A DNA stretch of 64,000 nucleotides from Bradyrhizobium lablabi (GCF_001440475.1 NZ_LLYB01000065.1:1-64000), one strand, 5' to 3'. Positions 1 through 10,386 are shown, counted from the stretch's first letter. A program made the numbers and translations. Notes: generated from the letters alone by a model not told the origin.

Positions 1-1
1 G

Positions 2-757
2 ACCGGGCCCAAGCCGAAGGCCGGCCTGCCGGCCGCGGCCCGCGCGGCGCGATATCGCCTGCTGGCGAAAGCAGCTCGGGCAAGCGGCGCCACGCGCATT
101 CTCACCGCGCACACCCGCGACGACCAGGCCGAGACGCTGTTGATGCGGATGCTGCGCGGCAGCGGCATCGCTGGCCTCGCGGCGATGGCGCGCGAGAGCG
201 AACGCGAGGGCGTGTGGCTGGCGCGGCCGTTGCTCGACGTTCCGAAATCGCGCCTGGTTGCGACGCTGGACAAGGCGAAGATCGCCTTTGCCGACGATCC
301 CACCAATCGCGACATGAGCTTCACGCGTCCGCGGCTGCGCGCGTTGATGCCTGTGCTGGCGGAGGAGGGCGGTGACAGCCGAAACCTGGCGCGGCTGGCA
401 TCGAGACTGGCACGGGCGAATGCGGCGATCGAAGTGCTGGCCGACGGCGCCGAGCGCTATCTCGCGTTGAGAGATCGCGATGATGCGGCGCGTTTCGGAT
501 TCGATGCCGGCGCGTTTGCCGGTCTGCCCGAGGAGATCCGGCTTCGGCTGCTCAAGCGCGCCATCGACCGCGCTGGTCACGAAGGGCCGGCGGAACTCGG
601 CAAGCTCGAGGCGCTGCTGGCGGTATTGGACAACGCCATTGCGAACGGCGCGAGGCAGACGAGGCTGAAACAGACGCTTGCCGGGGCGGCAATCAGCCTG
701 ATCGAAGGCCGAATTCATGTTAATCCGGCGCCGCCGCGCCGGGGTAGCCGAGCCTGA
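2..757 (+). CDS. tilS: tRNA(Ile)-lysidine synthetase TilS, 3' part only
   Basis: TilS modifies C34 of the CAU-anticodon isoleucine tRNA to lysidine in the cytoplasm, an essential step for reading AUA. The window opens inside the gene; frame 2 is open from the first base, so the start and the N-terminal ATP-binding loop lie outside. Visible is the end of the N-type ATP-pyrophosphatase domain with TAHTRDDQAETLLMRMLRGS, a very characteristic TilS stretch, then a helical region ending in a basic, proline-containing tail. It is followed by ftsH after 265 bases, the classic tilS-ftsH order. No intrinsic terminator is seen between them. Confidence 0.93.
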   Translation, partial: TGPKPKAGLPAAARAARYRLLAKAARASGATRILTAHTRDDQAETLLMRMLRGSGIAGLAAMARESEREGVWLARPLLDVPKSRLVATLDKAKIAFADDPTNRDMSFTRPRLRALMPVLAEEGGDSRNLARLASRLARANAAIEVLADGAERYLALRDRDDAARFGFDAGAFAGLPEEIRLRLLKRAIDRAGHEGPAELGKLEALLAVLDNAIANGARQTRLKQTLAGAAISLIEGRIHVNPAPPRRGSRA

Positions 758-890
758 GAAACTTCCCCATATGGGAATATCCGTGATATCAGGACGAAGA
801 GCCTTAACCACCCCGGAAAAACCCTGCTTTTCGCGTCATTTTTTGACCGGGAATCGCGTTAAGATGCGTTAAATAGTCCTGAGTGGTTCC

Positions 891-919
891 CTTGGCATTG
901 ACCCGGGCGCCACCTAAAT
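891..919 (+). promoter_or_regulatory. possible heat-shock (RpoH-type) promoter of ftsH
   Basis: CTTGGC at 891-896 is separated by 16 bases from CCTAAAT at 913-919. This resembles the alphaproteobacterial sigma-32 pattern CTTG-N16/17-CYTATNT only in part. ftsH is heat-shock controlled in many bacteria, so the site is plausible; it would leave a leader of about 95 bases. It is a motif reading and has not been tested. The rest of the 758-1022 spacer shows no gene. Confidence 0.3.
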
Positions 920-1022
920 TGGGTGCAGTGGACCGGGGATTCTCGCCTCACTACCCAAGGAATACTCAAGGTTACTGCCAAGGACATAGGGCCGCGATCC
1001 GCGCGACCACGAAGGAAGATCA

Positions 1023-2945
<1,923 letters not shown>

Positions 2946-2956
2946 GACATAGCGAC

Positions 2957-3376
2957 GTGGCCGGCTATTCCGGCAAATCCGTTGTGCAAAAGCTCGGCCT
3001 CAAGCCGGGCTTTTGTATTTTCACCGCCGGGCTGTCGCGCGCCTATGACGATGTCGTCGGCGAATTGCCCGGCGATGTGACGATCAGGCCGCGGCTCAAG
3101 GCGCCGCTCGACATGGTGCATCTGTTTGCGACCGAGGCGAAGGGGCTCACCGCAAAACTGCGCAGCTATCGCGCAGCGATTGAACCCGACGGCATGATCT
3201 GGGTGTCGTGGCCGAAGAAGGCCTCCGGCGTTGCGACCGACCTGACCGAGAACGTCATTCGCGATACCGCGCTGCCGCTCGGGCTCGTCGATATCAAGGT
3301 TTGTGCAATCGACGAGACCTGGTCCGGATTGAAATTCGTGATCCCTAGGGATCAGCGATCCAAGCGGTCGAAGTAA
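2957..3376 (+). CDS. DUF3052 family protein
   Basis: A 139-residue cytoplasmic protein of unknown function. The opening GYSGKSVVQKLGLKPGF and the central IWVSWPKK match the DUF3052 family as I know it. The family often resembles a shortened methyltransferase-like fold, but no catalytic residues can be assigned here. The start is a GTG 11 bases after the ftsH stop, and no good Shine-Dalgarno is visible, which suggests weak or coupled translation. A terminator-like hairpin lies inside codons 11-22 (see 2988-3021), so expression may depend on ribosomes reaching this region. The C-terminus is basic. Confidence 0.8.
   Translation: MAGYSGKSVVQKLGLKPGFCIFTAGLSRAYDDVVGELPGDVTIRPRLKAPLDMVHLFATEAKGLTAKLRSYRAAIEPDGMIWVSWPKKASGVATDLTENVIRDTALPLGLVDIKVCAIDETWSGLKFVIPRDQRSKRSK
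2988..3021 (+). terminator. terminator-like hairpin inside the start of the DUF3052 gene
   Basis: AAAAGCTCGGC (2988-2998) pairs with GCCGGGCTTTT (3004-3014) around a CTCAA loop: 11 pairs, one of them G-U. It is followed by a T-rich run TTTTGTATTTT (3011-3021). The shape is that of an intrinsic terminator for ftsH, yet it sits within the first codons of the next gene, where it also encodes KLGLKPG. Confidence 0.55.
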
Positions 3377-3379
3377 TCT

Positions 3380-3440
3380 ATGGTCTGTGGTTCGTAGGGT
3401 TGGCGTAGCCGGCTGTCCGCCGTAGCTCGAAGAGCGAAGG
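3380..3440. repeat. repeat-like spacer segment
   Basis: The segment with GTTGGCGTAGCCGGCTGTCC and GCTCGAAGAGCGAAGG, between the DUF3052 gene and the convergent small gene, resembles an intergenic element I associate with Bradyrhizobium and relatives. No second copy was seen in this window, so the call rests on recollection of its wording. Confidence 0.35.
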
Positions 3441-3459
3441 CACGAAACGTGCGTAACTG

Positions 3460-3657
3460 TCACGCCTTTCCCATCGCTCCGAAATGCCTTTCGAGAAGCT
3501 GCTCCGGCGTCTCAGTCACCTCGATCGTCTGTCCGTCGCCGCCGACAAAGGCGAGCACGGTGCGCTCGCCATCGCGCGACATGCTGCCGACCAGCGCGAT
3601 GTTGATGTGAATGGGCTGCCCCGTCTCGAACTTCGTACATTCAATCCAGAAGCGCAT
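3460..3657 (-). CDS. small conserved hypothetical protein (65 aa)
   Basis: The product begins MRFWIECTKF and ends HFGAMGKA. The true start is the ATG at 3657, because AAGGAG sits 6 bases upstream (reading the minus strand); the frame stays open further upstream only through a repeat element. No membrane segment or known motif is visible. The central part reads like a compact beta-rich domain (ALVGSMSRDGERTVLAFVGG). I do not recognise a function. It is transcribed towards the DUF3052 gene. Confidence 0.7.
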   Translation of the reverse strand: MRFWIECTKFETGQPIHINIALVGSMSRDGERTVLAFVGGDGQTIEVTETPEQLLERHFGAMGKA

Positions 3658-3704
3658 GGTGGTCTCCTTCGATCTCATCAGAGCGCGCAGAAGGTACGCT
3701 GAGC

Positions 3705-3860
3705 TGGGAGTAGGAATCCACTCATTGTCCCCGCCTGGTGCGCAATTGCGCACGGGCGCGGGGACCCATACCGCGTGATCGATCAATAAGGCACAAAGGG
3801 AGACGCCTGTCCTCCACGGCCGGCATCGGTGGTTATGGGTCCCTGCTTTCGCAGGGACAA
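3705..3860. repeat. palindromic intergenic repeat (PAKAGTH-type)
   Basis: Two nested palindromes are visible. GTCCCCGC (3727-3734) and GCGGGGAC (3758-3765) enclose the perfect palindrome GTGCGCAATTGCGCAC (3738-3753). Further on, GTCCCTGC-TTTC-GCAGGGAC forms a hairpin at 3839-3858. Read on the minus strand the second part encodes VPAKAGTHNHR, a signature of a widespread alphaproteobacterial spacer repeat. A shorter relative is at 10773-10792. It fills most of the spacer before the glycosyltransferase gene. Confidence 0.65.
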
Positions 3861-3970
3861 CGACGAAAACCGTCGTCACCGCGCCAAACCTTAAGATTTC
3901 CTCAATTCAGTCCGGCCTATTGCTTGGGGACGTGCGCTCTCGGACAGCGCGCGCCAGGCAAGGACCGCGC

Positions 3971-5194
3971 ATGACCGCCTCTGTTTCCGCACTCAGGCCC
4001 GCACCGGAGCAAACCGCAATTCCCGCGTGGCTCGTCAGGGTCTGCCTGGTGCTGGCGGTTGCGAATCTGACCCTGTGCGGGGCGGCGTATCTCTCACGGT
4101 GGTGGGTTTACGATACGAACGGCCTCGGCATTCCGACCGATTTCATCAACGTCTGGGCTGCCGGCCGCCTGGTGCTCGATGGTCTCCCGGCACAGGCCTA
4201 TGACTGGGACATCCAGAAGCAGGTCGAGGTCGCAAAACTCGGCAAGGATTTTGTCGGCTATTTCGCCTGGCACTATCCGCCGCCATTCCTGTTCGTCGCA
4301 TCCGTGCTGGCGCAGCTTCCCTATCAGGTCGCGTTCATCGGCTGGGTCGTGGTCAGTTTTGTGCCCTTTCTGGTCGCGATACGCGCGATCGTCGGCCGCA
4401 GCTTCGGCTATCTGCTCGCGTTCGCCATTCCGATGGCGTTCATCAATGCGCTGGTCGGGCAGAACGGCTTCCTCACCGCGGCGCTGATCGGCGGCACGCT
4501 CTATCTGATCCCGGCACGGCCGGTGCTGGCAGGCATCTGCCTCGGGCTTTTGACGTACAAGCCGCAATACGGGCTGCTGTTTCCGATTGCACTGATCGCG
4601 GCCGGGCATTGGCGCGTGTTCATCAGCGCTGCCGTAACGGCGCTCGTGGTGGCCTTCGCTTCCCTACTTGCCTTCGGCTTCGAAAGCTGGCTGGCATTCT
4701 TCCACTGGATGCCGAAATTCTCGCAAGCCTTCCTGACCGAAGGCAAGGCTCCCTGGTGGAAGATGCAAAGCATCTTCTCGATGGTGCGCTATTTCGGCGG
4801 CAGCGAGCCGCTCGGCTGGGCATTCCAATGGGTTCTCACCGCTTCCGTCGCCGTGGTGGTGGCGCTGGTATGGCGAAGCCGCGTGCCCTACACGTTGAAG
4901 GCCGCGGCGCTTGGCGCCGGAACGCTGCTGACCACGCCCTATCTCTTCATGTACGACATGATGGTGCTGGCGATCCCGGTCGCCTTCCTGGTCCGCATCG
5001 GATTGAAGACCGGCTTTCGTTCTTACGAGCTTCCGGCGCTCGGCGTCGTCGTCGCGCTCCTCGTATGCTACATGTTCAGCGGCATACCGACGGGCCTTGG
5101 CGCCACGCTGGTCGTGGCAGTGCTGGTTCTGCGCCGTGCCGGATCATGGTGGCGGCACGAGCCGGTGCCAGCGCTTGCCGCCATACGTGCCTGA
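3971..5194 (+). CDS. GT87/DUF2029-like polytopic membrane glycosyltransferase
   Basis: A 407-residue very hydrophobic protein with about ten membrane segments, resembling the GT87 (DUF2029) family of polyprenyl-phosphate-dependent sugar transferases. The first extracytoplasmic loop holds TDFINVWAAGRL and later WHYPPPFLF, both typical of this family, where acidic residues of that loop are important. I chose the ATG at 3971, with AAGGA about 7 bases upstream, over earlier frame extension. The sugar donor and acceptor cannot be told. The gene stands alone, with a convergent esterase gene 24 bases downstream. Confidence 0.7.
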   Translation: MTASVSALRPAPEQTAIPAWLVRVCLVLAVANLTLCGAAYLSRWWVYDTNGLGIPTDFINVWAAGRLVLDGLPAQAYDWDIQKQVEVAKLGKDFVGYFAWHYPPPFLFVASVLAQLPYQVAFIGWVVVSFVPFLVAIRAIVGRSFGYLLAFAIPMAFINALVGQNGFLTAALIGGTLYLIPARPVLAGICLGLLTYKPQYGLLFPIALIAAGHWRVFISAAVTALVVAFASLLAFGFESWLAFFHWMPKFSQAFLTEGKAPWWKMQSIFSMVRYFGGSEPLGWAFQWVLTASVAVVVALVWRSRVPYTLKAAALGAGTLLTTPYLFMYDMMVLAIPVAFLVRIGLKTGFRSYELPALGVVVALLVCYMFSGIPTGLGATLVVAVLVLRRAGSWWRHEPVPALAAIRA

Positions 5195-5218
5195 TAGCGG
5201 GCTTCGGATCGCCTGCCG

Positions 5219-6028
5219 CTATTTGATGAACGCCGCCCACAGGGCTGCATTCGCGAGCGTGCCGATTTCGTTCATATGGCAACCGTCGGAGCTGCGGCCT
5301 TCATTTCCGATCGTGTCGGTGTCGGGCCCCTGGCGGACGTCCAGCGCTTCATCGACCGCGGCCAATTGGCCGGCGCGTACCGCCGCTATGTTTGTCGGCC
5401 TGGCATAGTCGCATTTTGTGCTGCGTGACAGATAGAAGGGCGCATCGATACCGGCGTCGCGAAATCGCTTCACGAGTTGATGCAACAGCGAAGCATATTG
5501 TTCAGCCGACGTCGTCTCCAGCGCGTCCCTCTCGCCCTGCTGAAACAGAATGTGCGTCGGCGTCAGTCCTGCGGCCTTCAGCTTCGCGATGCCGTTGGTG
5601 ACCACCAGGGCGCCCTCGTTGTTCAGAAAGAAAAGCGAGGCGCCGCCGATGGCGAGCGGCACGAGGATCACGCGGTCGTAACGTCTGGCCTCGATCAGGA
5701 TGTCGCCGAGACGCGTTGCAAAGCTCCCGCCCATGCCATCGGTACCGAGCAAGGGGTCGGCCGCCGCGAAGCATTTGCCGGTCACGGGATCAAAATTATC
5801 GACGCCGTCTCGGGCCGTGTGCCGGGCGCTTCCAAAGTTGCCTGCGTTGCTCTGGCCGTGCACGACGATGACGGCGGTTCTTCCGTATACGGGAAGGCAC
5901 GGCCGTTCGATGCGTGCCGGCGGCGCGACCGCAGTCCAATCGACCTGGCGCGGGTCCCACGTCCAGAGCTTGCCGGCGATCGCGCCGATCAACAGGCCAC
6001 CAGCCAGGAACGCGACAAGGCGCAACAA
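5219..6028 (-). CDS. SGNH/sialate O-acetylesterase-like (SASA) hydrolase, membrane-anchored or secreted
   Basis: A 269-residue protein with an N-terminal hydrophobic segment (LRLVAFLAGGLLIGAIAG), then an SGNH-type domain. VIVVHGQSNAGN holds the nucleophile serine in the SASA/CE6-like context, followed by LVPLAIGGASL, FQQGERDAL and a C-terminal DGCHMNEIG with the probable catalytic Asp/His pair. It probably removes acetyl groups from a carbohydrate outside the cytoplasm; the substrate is unknown. The start is a TTG at 6028 preceded by GGAGAA at good spacing. It converges on the glycosyltransferase gene, which may hint at a shared glycan theme. Confidence 0.72.
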   Translation of the reverse strand: MLRLVAFLAGGLLIGAIAGKLWTWDPRQVDWTAVAPPARIERPCLPVYGRTAVIVVHGQSNAGNFGSARHTARDGVDNFDPVTGKCFAAADPLLGTDGMGGSFATRLGDILIEARRYDRVILVPLAIGGASLFFLNNEGALVVTNGIAKLKAAGLTPTHILFQQGERDALETTSAEQYASLLHQLVKRFRDAGIDAPFYLSRSTKCDYARPTNIAAVRAGQLAAVDEALDVRQGPDTDTIGNEGRSSDGCHMNEIGTLANAALWAAFIK

Positions 6029-6370
6029 GGGAAGGTTCTCCAGGATAGTTCAGCGCGGGCCTGCGTGCGCCGCTTGCTGCCAGATGGCGCGCTTCGGACG
6101 AAAATTCACCGCTTGCCCCAGCGTGAAGTGCGCGGGACGGCAATCTGAGGCTGCCCAATTCGGCCCATGTTAATCGGGCCGCGTTGAGAGCTTGTTAAAG
6201 GTGGAAAGCCCCACCGGCATCCGTGTTGCAAAACCAGCTTGTCATCAGGCGTGAATAGTTGTTCACTTCTTCAAAGCGATGACGGAGCTTATCGCTCAAG
6301 ACATTGAAGGTGCGCGCGTTCTGGCAGGCTCCCTGGGGCTCTAGGGCGCGCGGGGGACGGAAAGCGCGCC
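6029..6370. other. 342-base divergent spacer
   Basis: No gene is supported here. It must carry the promoters of the esterase (minus) and the TetR gene (plus). The only structure seen is an imperfect inverted repeat, GTGAAT-AGTT-GTTCAC, at 6251-6266, about 105 bases before the TetR start, which could be an operator. Confidence 0.4.
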
Positions 6371-7045
6371 ATGGTCTATCGGCGAACCCATCAGGTCGTG
6401 AAACGGCTGGCGGCCCGGCGCAGCGCTATCCTGGCGGCGGCGCGGGATGCCGCGGCCGAAGGCGGCATGGCGGCGGTGCAGATTGCCCCGGTTGCGGTCC
6501 GCGCCAATGTCGCGGCTGGCACCGTCTACCGCTACTTCCCCTCCAAGGCCGAGCTGATTTCCGAACTGATCGCCGAGGTCTCGCGCGACGGATTGGCGGC
6601 GATCCGCCGTGCGGCGGATGCAGCGCCGGGACCGTCCTCGGCGCTCGCCGCCGCTGTCACCACGGTCGCCGTGCAGGTGCTGTCGCAGCGCAAGCTCGCC
6701 TGGGGCATTCTCGCCGAGCCGGTCGATGTCGACGTCTCGGTGTCGCGCCTTGCCAGCCGCCGCGAAATATCCGGCGAGATTGCCGCCCGAATCGACGCCG
6801 CGGTGCGCGCCGGTCACCTGCCGGCGCAGGATACCGCGTTGGCCGCGACCGCGCTGCTCGGCGCGTTGCATGAATCGCTGGTTGGTCCGCTGGCGCCGGA
6901 GAACCTCGATGATCCGGCGAAGCTGCGCGACGCCGTGCAAACGGTCACGCTATTGGCGCTGCGTGCCGTCGGCGTGATGGATGCCCGCGCCCGTGGCCTC
7001 GTGGTGCAGGCGGTGCTGCCGGCGAAAGCGCTGGTCGGGGCGTAA
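6371..7045 (+). CDS. TetR family transcriptional regulator
   Basis: A 224-residue protein with an N-terminal TetR helix-turn-helix: ILAAARDAAAEGGMAAVQI, then VAVRANVAAGTVYRYFPSK with the recognition helix, at roughly residues 16-65. The C-terminal helical domain is the presumed ligand pocket. The ligand is unknown. The gene is followed after 88 bases by an osmC-like gene in the same direction, so it may control peroxide or organic-hydroperoxide defence; this is inference from position. A weak palindrome at 6251-6266 could be its own operator. Confidence 0.85.
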   Translation: MVYRRTHQVVKRLAARRSAILAAARDAAAEGGMAAVQIAPVAVRANVAAGTVYRYFPSKAELISELIAEVSRDGLAAIRRAADAAPGPSSALAAAVTTVAVQVLSQRKLAWGILAEPVDVDVSVSRLASRREISGEIAARIDAAVRAGHLPAQDTALAATALLGALHESLVGPLAPENLDDPAKLRDAVQTVTLLALRAVGVMDARARGLVVQAVLPAKALVGA

Positions 7046-7133
7046 GACGCTCTCCCGTCGGCGACACGCCACTGTCGCAACCATTTGCCACGCTGCGGCT
7101 TATCGACGGTTAAACCCGTGACAGGAGCATGCG

Positions 7134-7559
7134 ATGACGACGACATCAGGGTCCGCCAAGTGGCAGGGTGGCATCAAGGACGGCAAGGGTGCGATCTCGA
7201 CGAAAAGCGGCGCACTGAACGATTATCCCTACGGCTTCGCCAGCCGCTTCGAGGGCAAAGCCGGCTCCAATCCGGAAGAATTGATCGGCGCGGCGCATGC
7301 CGCCTGCTTCACCATGGCGCTGTCGCTGATTCTCGGCGAAGCCAAGCTGACCGCCGAGCAGATGGAAACCAGGGCCGACGTCACGCTGGAAAAGCAGGGC
7401 GACGGTTTTGCCATCACCTCAATTCATCTGACGCTGAATGCGAAAATCCCCGGCGCCGATGATGCGAAATTCCAGGAGCTGGCGGGCAAGGCCAAAGCCG
7501 GCTGTCCGGTGTCGAAGCTGCTCAATACGAACATCACGCTCGACGCGAAGCTGGTGTAG
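7134..7559 (+). CDS. OsmC family peroxiredoxin
   Basis: A 141-residue OsmC/Ohr-fold protein that probably reduces organic hydroperoxides with two redox cysteines. Cys in AAHAACFTMALSL (mid-protein) and Cys in KAGCPVSKLL near the C-terminus match the two catalytic positions, and the early Arg of FASRFEGK fits the conserved active-site arginine. It looks closer to OsmC than to Ohr by length and the C-terminal CPVSKLL. The ATG at 7134 follows AGGAGC. A TetR gene lies upstream. Confidence 0.88.
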   Translation: MTTTSGSAKWQGGIKDGKGAISTKSGALNDYPYGFASRFEGKAGSNPEELIGAAHAACFTMALSLILGEAKLTAEQMETRADVTLEKQGDGFAITSIHLTLNAKIPGADDAKFQELAGKAKAGCPVSKLLNTNITLDAKLV

Positions 7560-7568
7560 TTCTTTCGC

Positions 7569-7602
7569 GTCATTCCGGGTTCGCTTCGCGCCCCGGAATG
7601 AC
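7569..7602. repeat. palindromic repeat between convergent genes, possible bidirectional terminator
   Basis: GTCATTCCGGG (7569-7579) and CCCGGAATGAC (7592-7602) form a perfect 11-base inverted repeat around TTCGCTTCGCGC. This wording is a common intergenic palindrome in Rhizobiales. It sits between the ends of the osmC-like gene and the opposing pyruvate kinase gene, so it could stop transcription from both sides, although no long T run follows. Confidence 0.6.
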
Positions 7603-7609
7603 AGAGCCA

Positions 7610-9046
7610 TCACTTCTTCGTCTCGCCCTCCGGCTCGACATTGGCGATGCGCACCATGTTGGTGGTGCCGGGAATGCCGAGTGGCACGCCGGCGACGATG
7701 ATGACGCGCTGGCCGGCCTTGGCAAAACCGTCTCGAAAGGCGATCGAGCCGGCGCGATCGACCATGTCGTCCTGGTCGTGGGCGTCTTCGGCCACCACGC
7801 AGTGCACGCCCCAGACGACCGACAATTTGCGGCCCGTCGCGAGATTCGGCGTGATCGCGACCACCGGCGGCTTCGGCCGCTCGCGTGCCACGCGGATGCC
7901 GGTGGAGCCTGAAGAAGTCCAGCAGATGATCGCCGACAATTCCAGCGTCTCGGCGATCTGCCGAGCGGCGTCGGCAATGGCGTCGCCGACCGTGTTCTCC
8001 GGCTGCAGGCGCTGCGCCGTGAGAACCGAGCGATAGGTCGGGTCGCGCTCCACCTCTTCGCCGATGCGGTTCATGGTCGAGACCGCTTCGACCGGGAATT
8101 TGCCGGCGGCTGATTCGGCCGACAGCATGATGGCGTCGGCGCCTTCATAGACGGCGGTCGCGACGTCGGAGACTTCCGCGCGCGTCGGCACCGGCGCCTG
8201 GATCATCGATTCCAGCATCTGGGTCGCGATCACCACCGGCTTGCCGGCGCGGCGCGCCATCCGCGTCATCTGCTTCTGCAGGCTCGGCACCCGCTCCAGC
8301 GGCAGCTCGACGCCGAGGTCGCCGCGCGCCACCATCAGCGCGTCGGACGCATCGATGATCTCGGCGAGGCGGTCGATCGCCTGCGGCTTTTCGATCTTGG
8401 CCATCACGGCGGCGCGGCCGCGGATCATGCGCTTGGCTTCTTGGACGTCCTCGGCGCGCTGCACGAAGGAAAGCGCGATCCAGTCGACCCCGGTCACCAG
8501 CGCCGCTTCGAGATCGGCGCGGTCCTTCGGCGTCATCGCCGACACCGGCAGGTCGGTATCGGGCAGGCTGACGCCCTTGCGATCCGACATCTTGCCGCCG
8601 ATCACGACCCGCGTCACCGCGCGCTCTGGCGAGGTTTCCTCGGCGATCAGGCGCACCTTGCCGTCGTCGAGCAGCAGCGCATGGCCCGGCCGAAGCGCTG
8701 CGAGGATTTCCGGATGCGGCAGCTGCACGCGGTTGTTGTCGCCCGGTGCCTTGTCGGAATCGAGCACGAAGCTCTGGCCGTTCTTGAGCTGGGTCGAACC
8801 TTCGGCGAATGCGCCAAGGCGCAGCTTCGGTCCCTGCAGATCGACGAGGATGCCGATCGGGCGGCCGTAGCTCGATTCGACATTGCGGATGGTCGTGACC
8901 AGCTCGCGCATCTTGTCATGCGGCGTGTGGCTCATGTTGATGCGGAATAGGTCCGCGCCGGCCTCGAACAGCTTCCGGATCATCGCGCTGTCTGATGATG
9001 CCGGGCCGAGGGTCGCGAGGATCTTGATGCGACGAAGCCGTCTCAT
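7610..9046 (-). CDS. pyk: pyruvate kinase
   Basis: Pyruvate kinase converts phosphoenolpyruvate and ADP to pyruvate and ATP, the last step of glycolysis. The 478-residue protein starts MRRLRRIKILATLGPASS and carries the TIM-barrel signature with the catalytic lysine (MAKIEKPQAI), the metal-binding MVARGDLGVELPLE stretch and a full C-terminal allosteric domain. The ATG at 9046 overlaps the stop of the upstream DUF1036 gene as ATGA, which fixes the start and indicates translational coupling. The convergent osmC-like gene ends 50 bases away. Confidence 0.96.
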   Translation of the reverse strand: MRRLRRIKILATLGPASSDSAMIRKLFEAGADLFRINMSHTPHDKMRELVTTIRNVESSYGRPIGILVDLQGPKLRLGAFAEGSTQLKNGQSFVLDSDKAPGDNNRVQLPHPEILAALRPGHALLLDDGKVRLIAEETSPERAVTRVVIGGKMSDRKGVSLPDTDLPVSAMTPKDRADLEAALVTGVDWIALSFVQRAEDVQEAKRMIRGRAAVMAKIEKPQAIDRLAEIIDASDALMVARGDLGVELPLERVPSLQKQMTRMARRAGKPVVIATQMLESMIQAPVPTRAEVSDVATAVYEGADAIMLSAESAAGKFPVEAVSTMNRIGEEVERDPTYRSVLTAQRLQPENTVGDAIADAARQIAETLELSAIICWTSSGSTGIRVARERPKPPVVAITPNLATGRKLSVVWGVHCVVAEDAHDQDDMVDRAGSIAFRDGFAKAGQRVIIVAGVPLGIPGTTNMVRIANVEPEGETKK

Positions 9047-9624
9047 TGCTTGGGCGCCGGAGCTGGCGGCAGACCCGGTCCGCCCGGCTGGTTCGGCAGG
9101 CCGGGAACCCCGCCGGGGCCGCCCGGTCCCATCGTGCCTGGAATGCCCGGCACGCGCTGCGCGGGCTGCTCGTTGGCTTCGGTCAGTTGCACTGTCCACG
9201 CTCGCTGTTCGCCTGTGTCGACCTCGAAGAACCCGGTGCGGTCGTAGCCGCGCGCCAGGCAATTCTCGGTACCCTTGATGGTGAATTCCTTGTCTCGCGA
9301 ACACATGAAGGCCTGTCCCGACCATTCGCCGCCGCGGTCATAGTCGAGCGCGTAGATGTAATAGTAACGCGCGACAAGAGTTCCGCGCAGCAGCGTCTCG
9401 CAACTGCGCGATGATACGTTCCACCAGCCTTCGGTGGTCCAACCCTCGGCATCCTTGTAGCCCAGCGCGATGCCGACCCGGCTGGAAGTATTGTTGCAGA
9501 GCCGGAAATCGGCCGCCGCCGGACTGCTCCACAGGCATGTCGCCGCCAATGCAAGCACCGGCGCCAGGGCAACGGTCACGCGAGCGGAGAGGGGGGACAA
9601 GCAGCGGGGATCTTTTGCGGTCAT
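9043..9624 (-). CDS. DUF1036 domain secreted protein with Pro/Gly-rich tail
   Basis: A 193-residue protein with a probable signal peptide (hydrophobic VALAPVLALAATCLW, cleavage near AAADF). The DUF1036 domain follows: DFRLCNNTSSRVGIALGY, then WWNVSSRSCETLL, several tyrosines and paired cysteines that could form disulfides. The last 35 residues are collagen-like repeats of Gly-Pro-Gly and Pro-Gly. Its role is unknown; the family is periplasmic. It overlaps pyk by four bases, an arrangement common in this bacterial group. Confidence 0.8.
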   Translation of the reverse strand: MTAKDPRCLSPLSARVTVALAPVLALAATCLWSSPAAADFRLCNNTSSRVGIALGYKDAEGWTTEGWWNVSSRSCETLLRGTLVARYYYIYALDYDRGGEWSGQAFMCSRDKEFTIKGTENCLARGYDRTGFFEVDTGEQRAWTVQLTEANEQPAQRVPGIPGTMGPGGPGGVPGLPNQPGGPGLPPAPAPKQ

Positions 9625-9829
9625 GCAGGGAAGCTATATCAAATCATTGAAGATTTCGCGTGACCCGGCGGGACCTGTCAACGACCGGAGAACGGCTTTC
9701 CCGCGCTACGGGAAAACCGGGACTCCCCCGGTAAGGTTGGGCAATTTTGCCCGCAGATGTGGCAGAATCTGTGACAAATCCTACCTGATATCAATATGCT
9801 CGGCAGATGTGACGCGGGAGCCCAAGGCC

Positions 9830-10132
9830 ATGACGATCGACGACAAAACCAGAACGGAACTGGAAGCCGCCGTTTTCAGGCGCCTGGTCAGCCACCTGCG
9901 CGGCCGCACCGACGTCCAGAATATCGATTTGATGAATCTGGCCGGCTTCTGCCGCAACTGCCTGTCCAACTGGATGAAGGAAGAGGCCGACGCCAAGGGG
10001 GTCGCCGTCAGCAAGGACGAGAGCCGCGAGGCGGTCTACGGCATGCCCTATGAGGAGTGGAAGGCGAAATATCAGGGCACGGCCACGCCGGAGCAGTTGG
10101 CGGCGATGAAGAAGGTGCATCCCGGGCATTGA
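9830..10132 (+). CDS. DUF1244 family protein
   Basis: A 100-residue cytoplasmic protein. NLAGFCRNCLSNWM carries a Cys-x-x-Cys pair and the C-terminal half has YGMPYEEWKAKYQ, both typical of DUF1244. The function is not established; the CxxC could bind a metal. The ATG at 9830 was chosen because the family starts near MTIDDKTR. Longer in-frame extension upstream has no family similarity. No clear Shine-Dalgarno is seen beyond CCAAGG. Confidence 0.8.
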   Translation: MTIDDKTRTELEAAVFRRLVSHLRGRTDVQNIDLMNLAGFCRNCLSNWMKEEADAKGVAVSKDESREAVYGMPYEEWKAKYQGTATPEQLAAMKKVHPGH

Positions 10133-10148
10133 GGCATCGATCCGCCTC

Positions 10149-10227
10149 GTAGCCCGGATGAGCGCAGCGATATCCGGGGGCGGTGCTCAAGGCGTCCCGG
10201 ATGTCACGTTCGCTCACCCCGGGCCAC
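10149..10227. repeat. palindromic GTAGCCCGGATG repeat
   Basis: GTAGCCCGGATGAGCG at the left and CGCTCACCCCGGGCCAC at the right form an imperfect long inverted repeat. The wording GTAGCCCGGATGAGCGCAGC is a familiar REP-like element of Bradyrhizobium and other proteobacteria. A second relative lies at 10676-10736, on the other side of gapR. Confidence 0.65.
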
Positions 10228-10314
10228 GCTTCTTACCTTCCTGTGGGCGCGCTGTGGATGAGCGCGATGCTGCCTTGACGCAAGGCCCCCCGATCTTGAG
10301 GGTCATCCGCGCAA

Positions 10315-10351
10315 AAGCGCCGCGCGGTAACGCGTGCGGCGCTTGATTTTT
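10315..10351 (+). terminator. strong hairpin with T run upstream of gapR
   Basis: AAGCGCCGC (10315-10323) pairs with GCGGCGCTT (10336-10344); inside it GCG-GTAA-CGC forms a second helix. GATTTTT follows. It would end upstream transcripts, or act in the gapR leader, since gapR starts only 36 bases later. Confidence 0.6.
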
Positions 10352-10386
10352 CACCTTTACCCGTCAGTTCCATTCAGGAGTACCCG

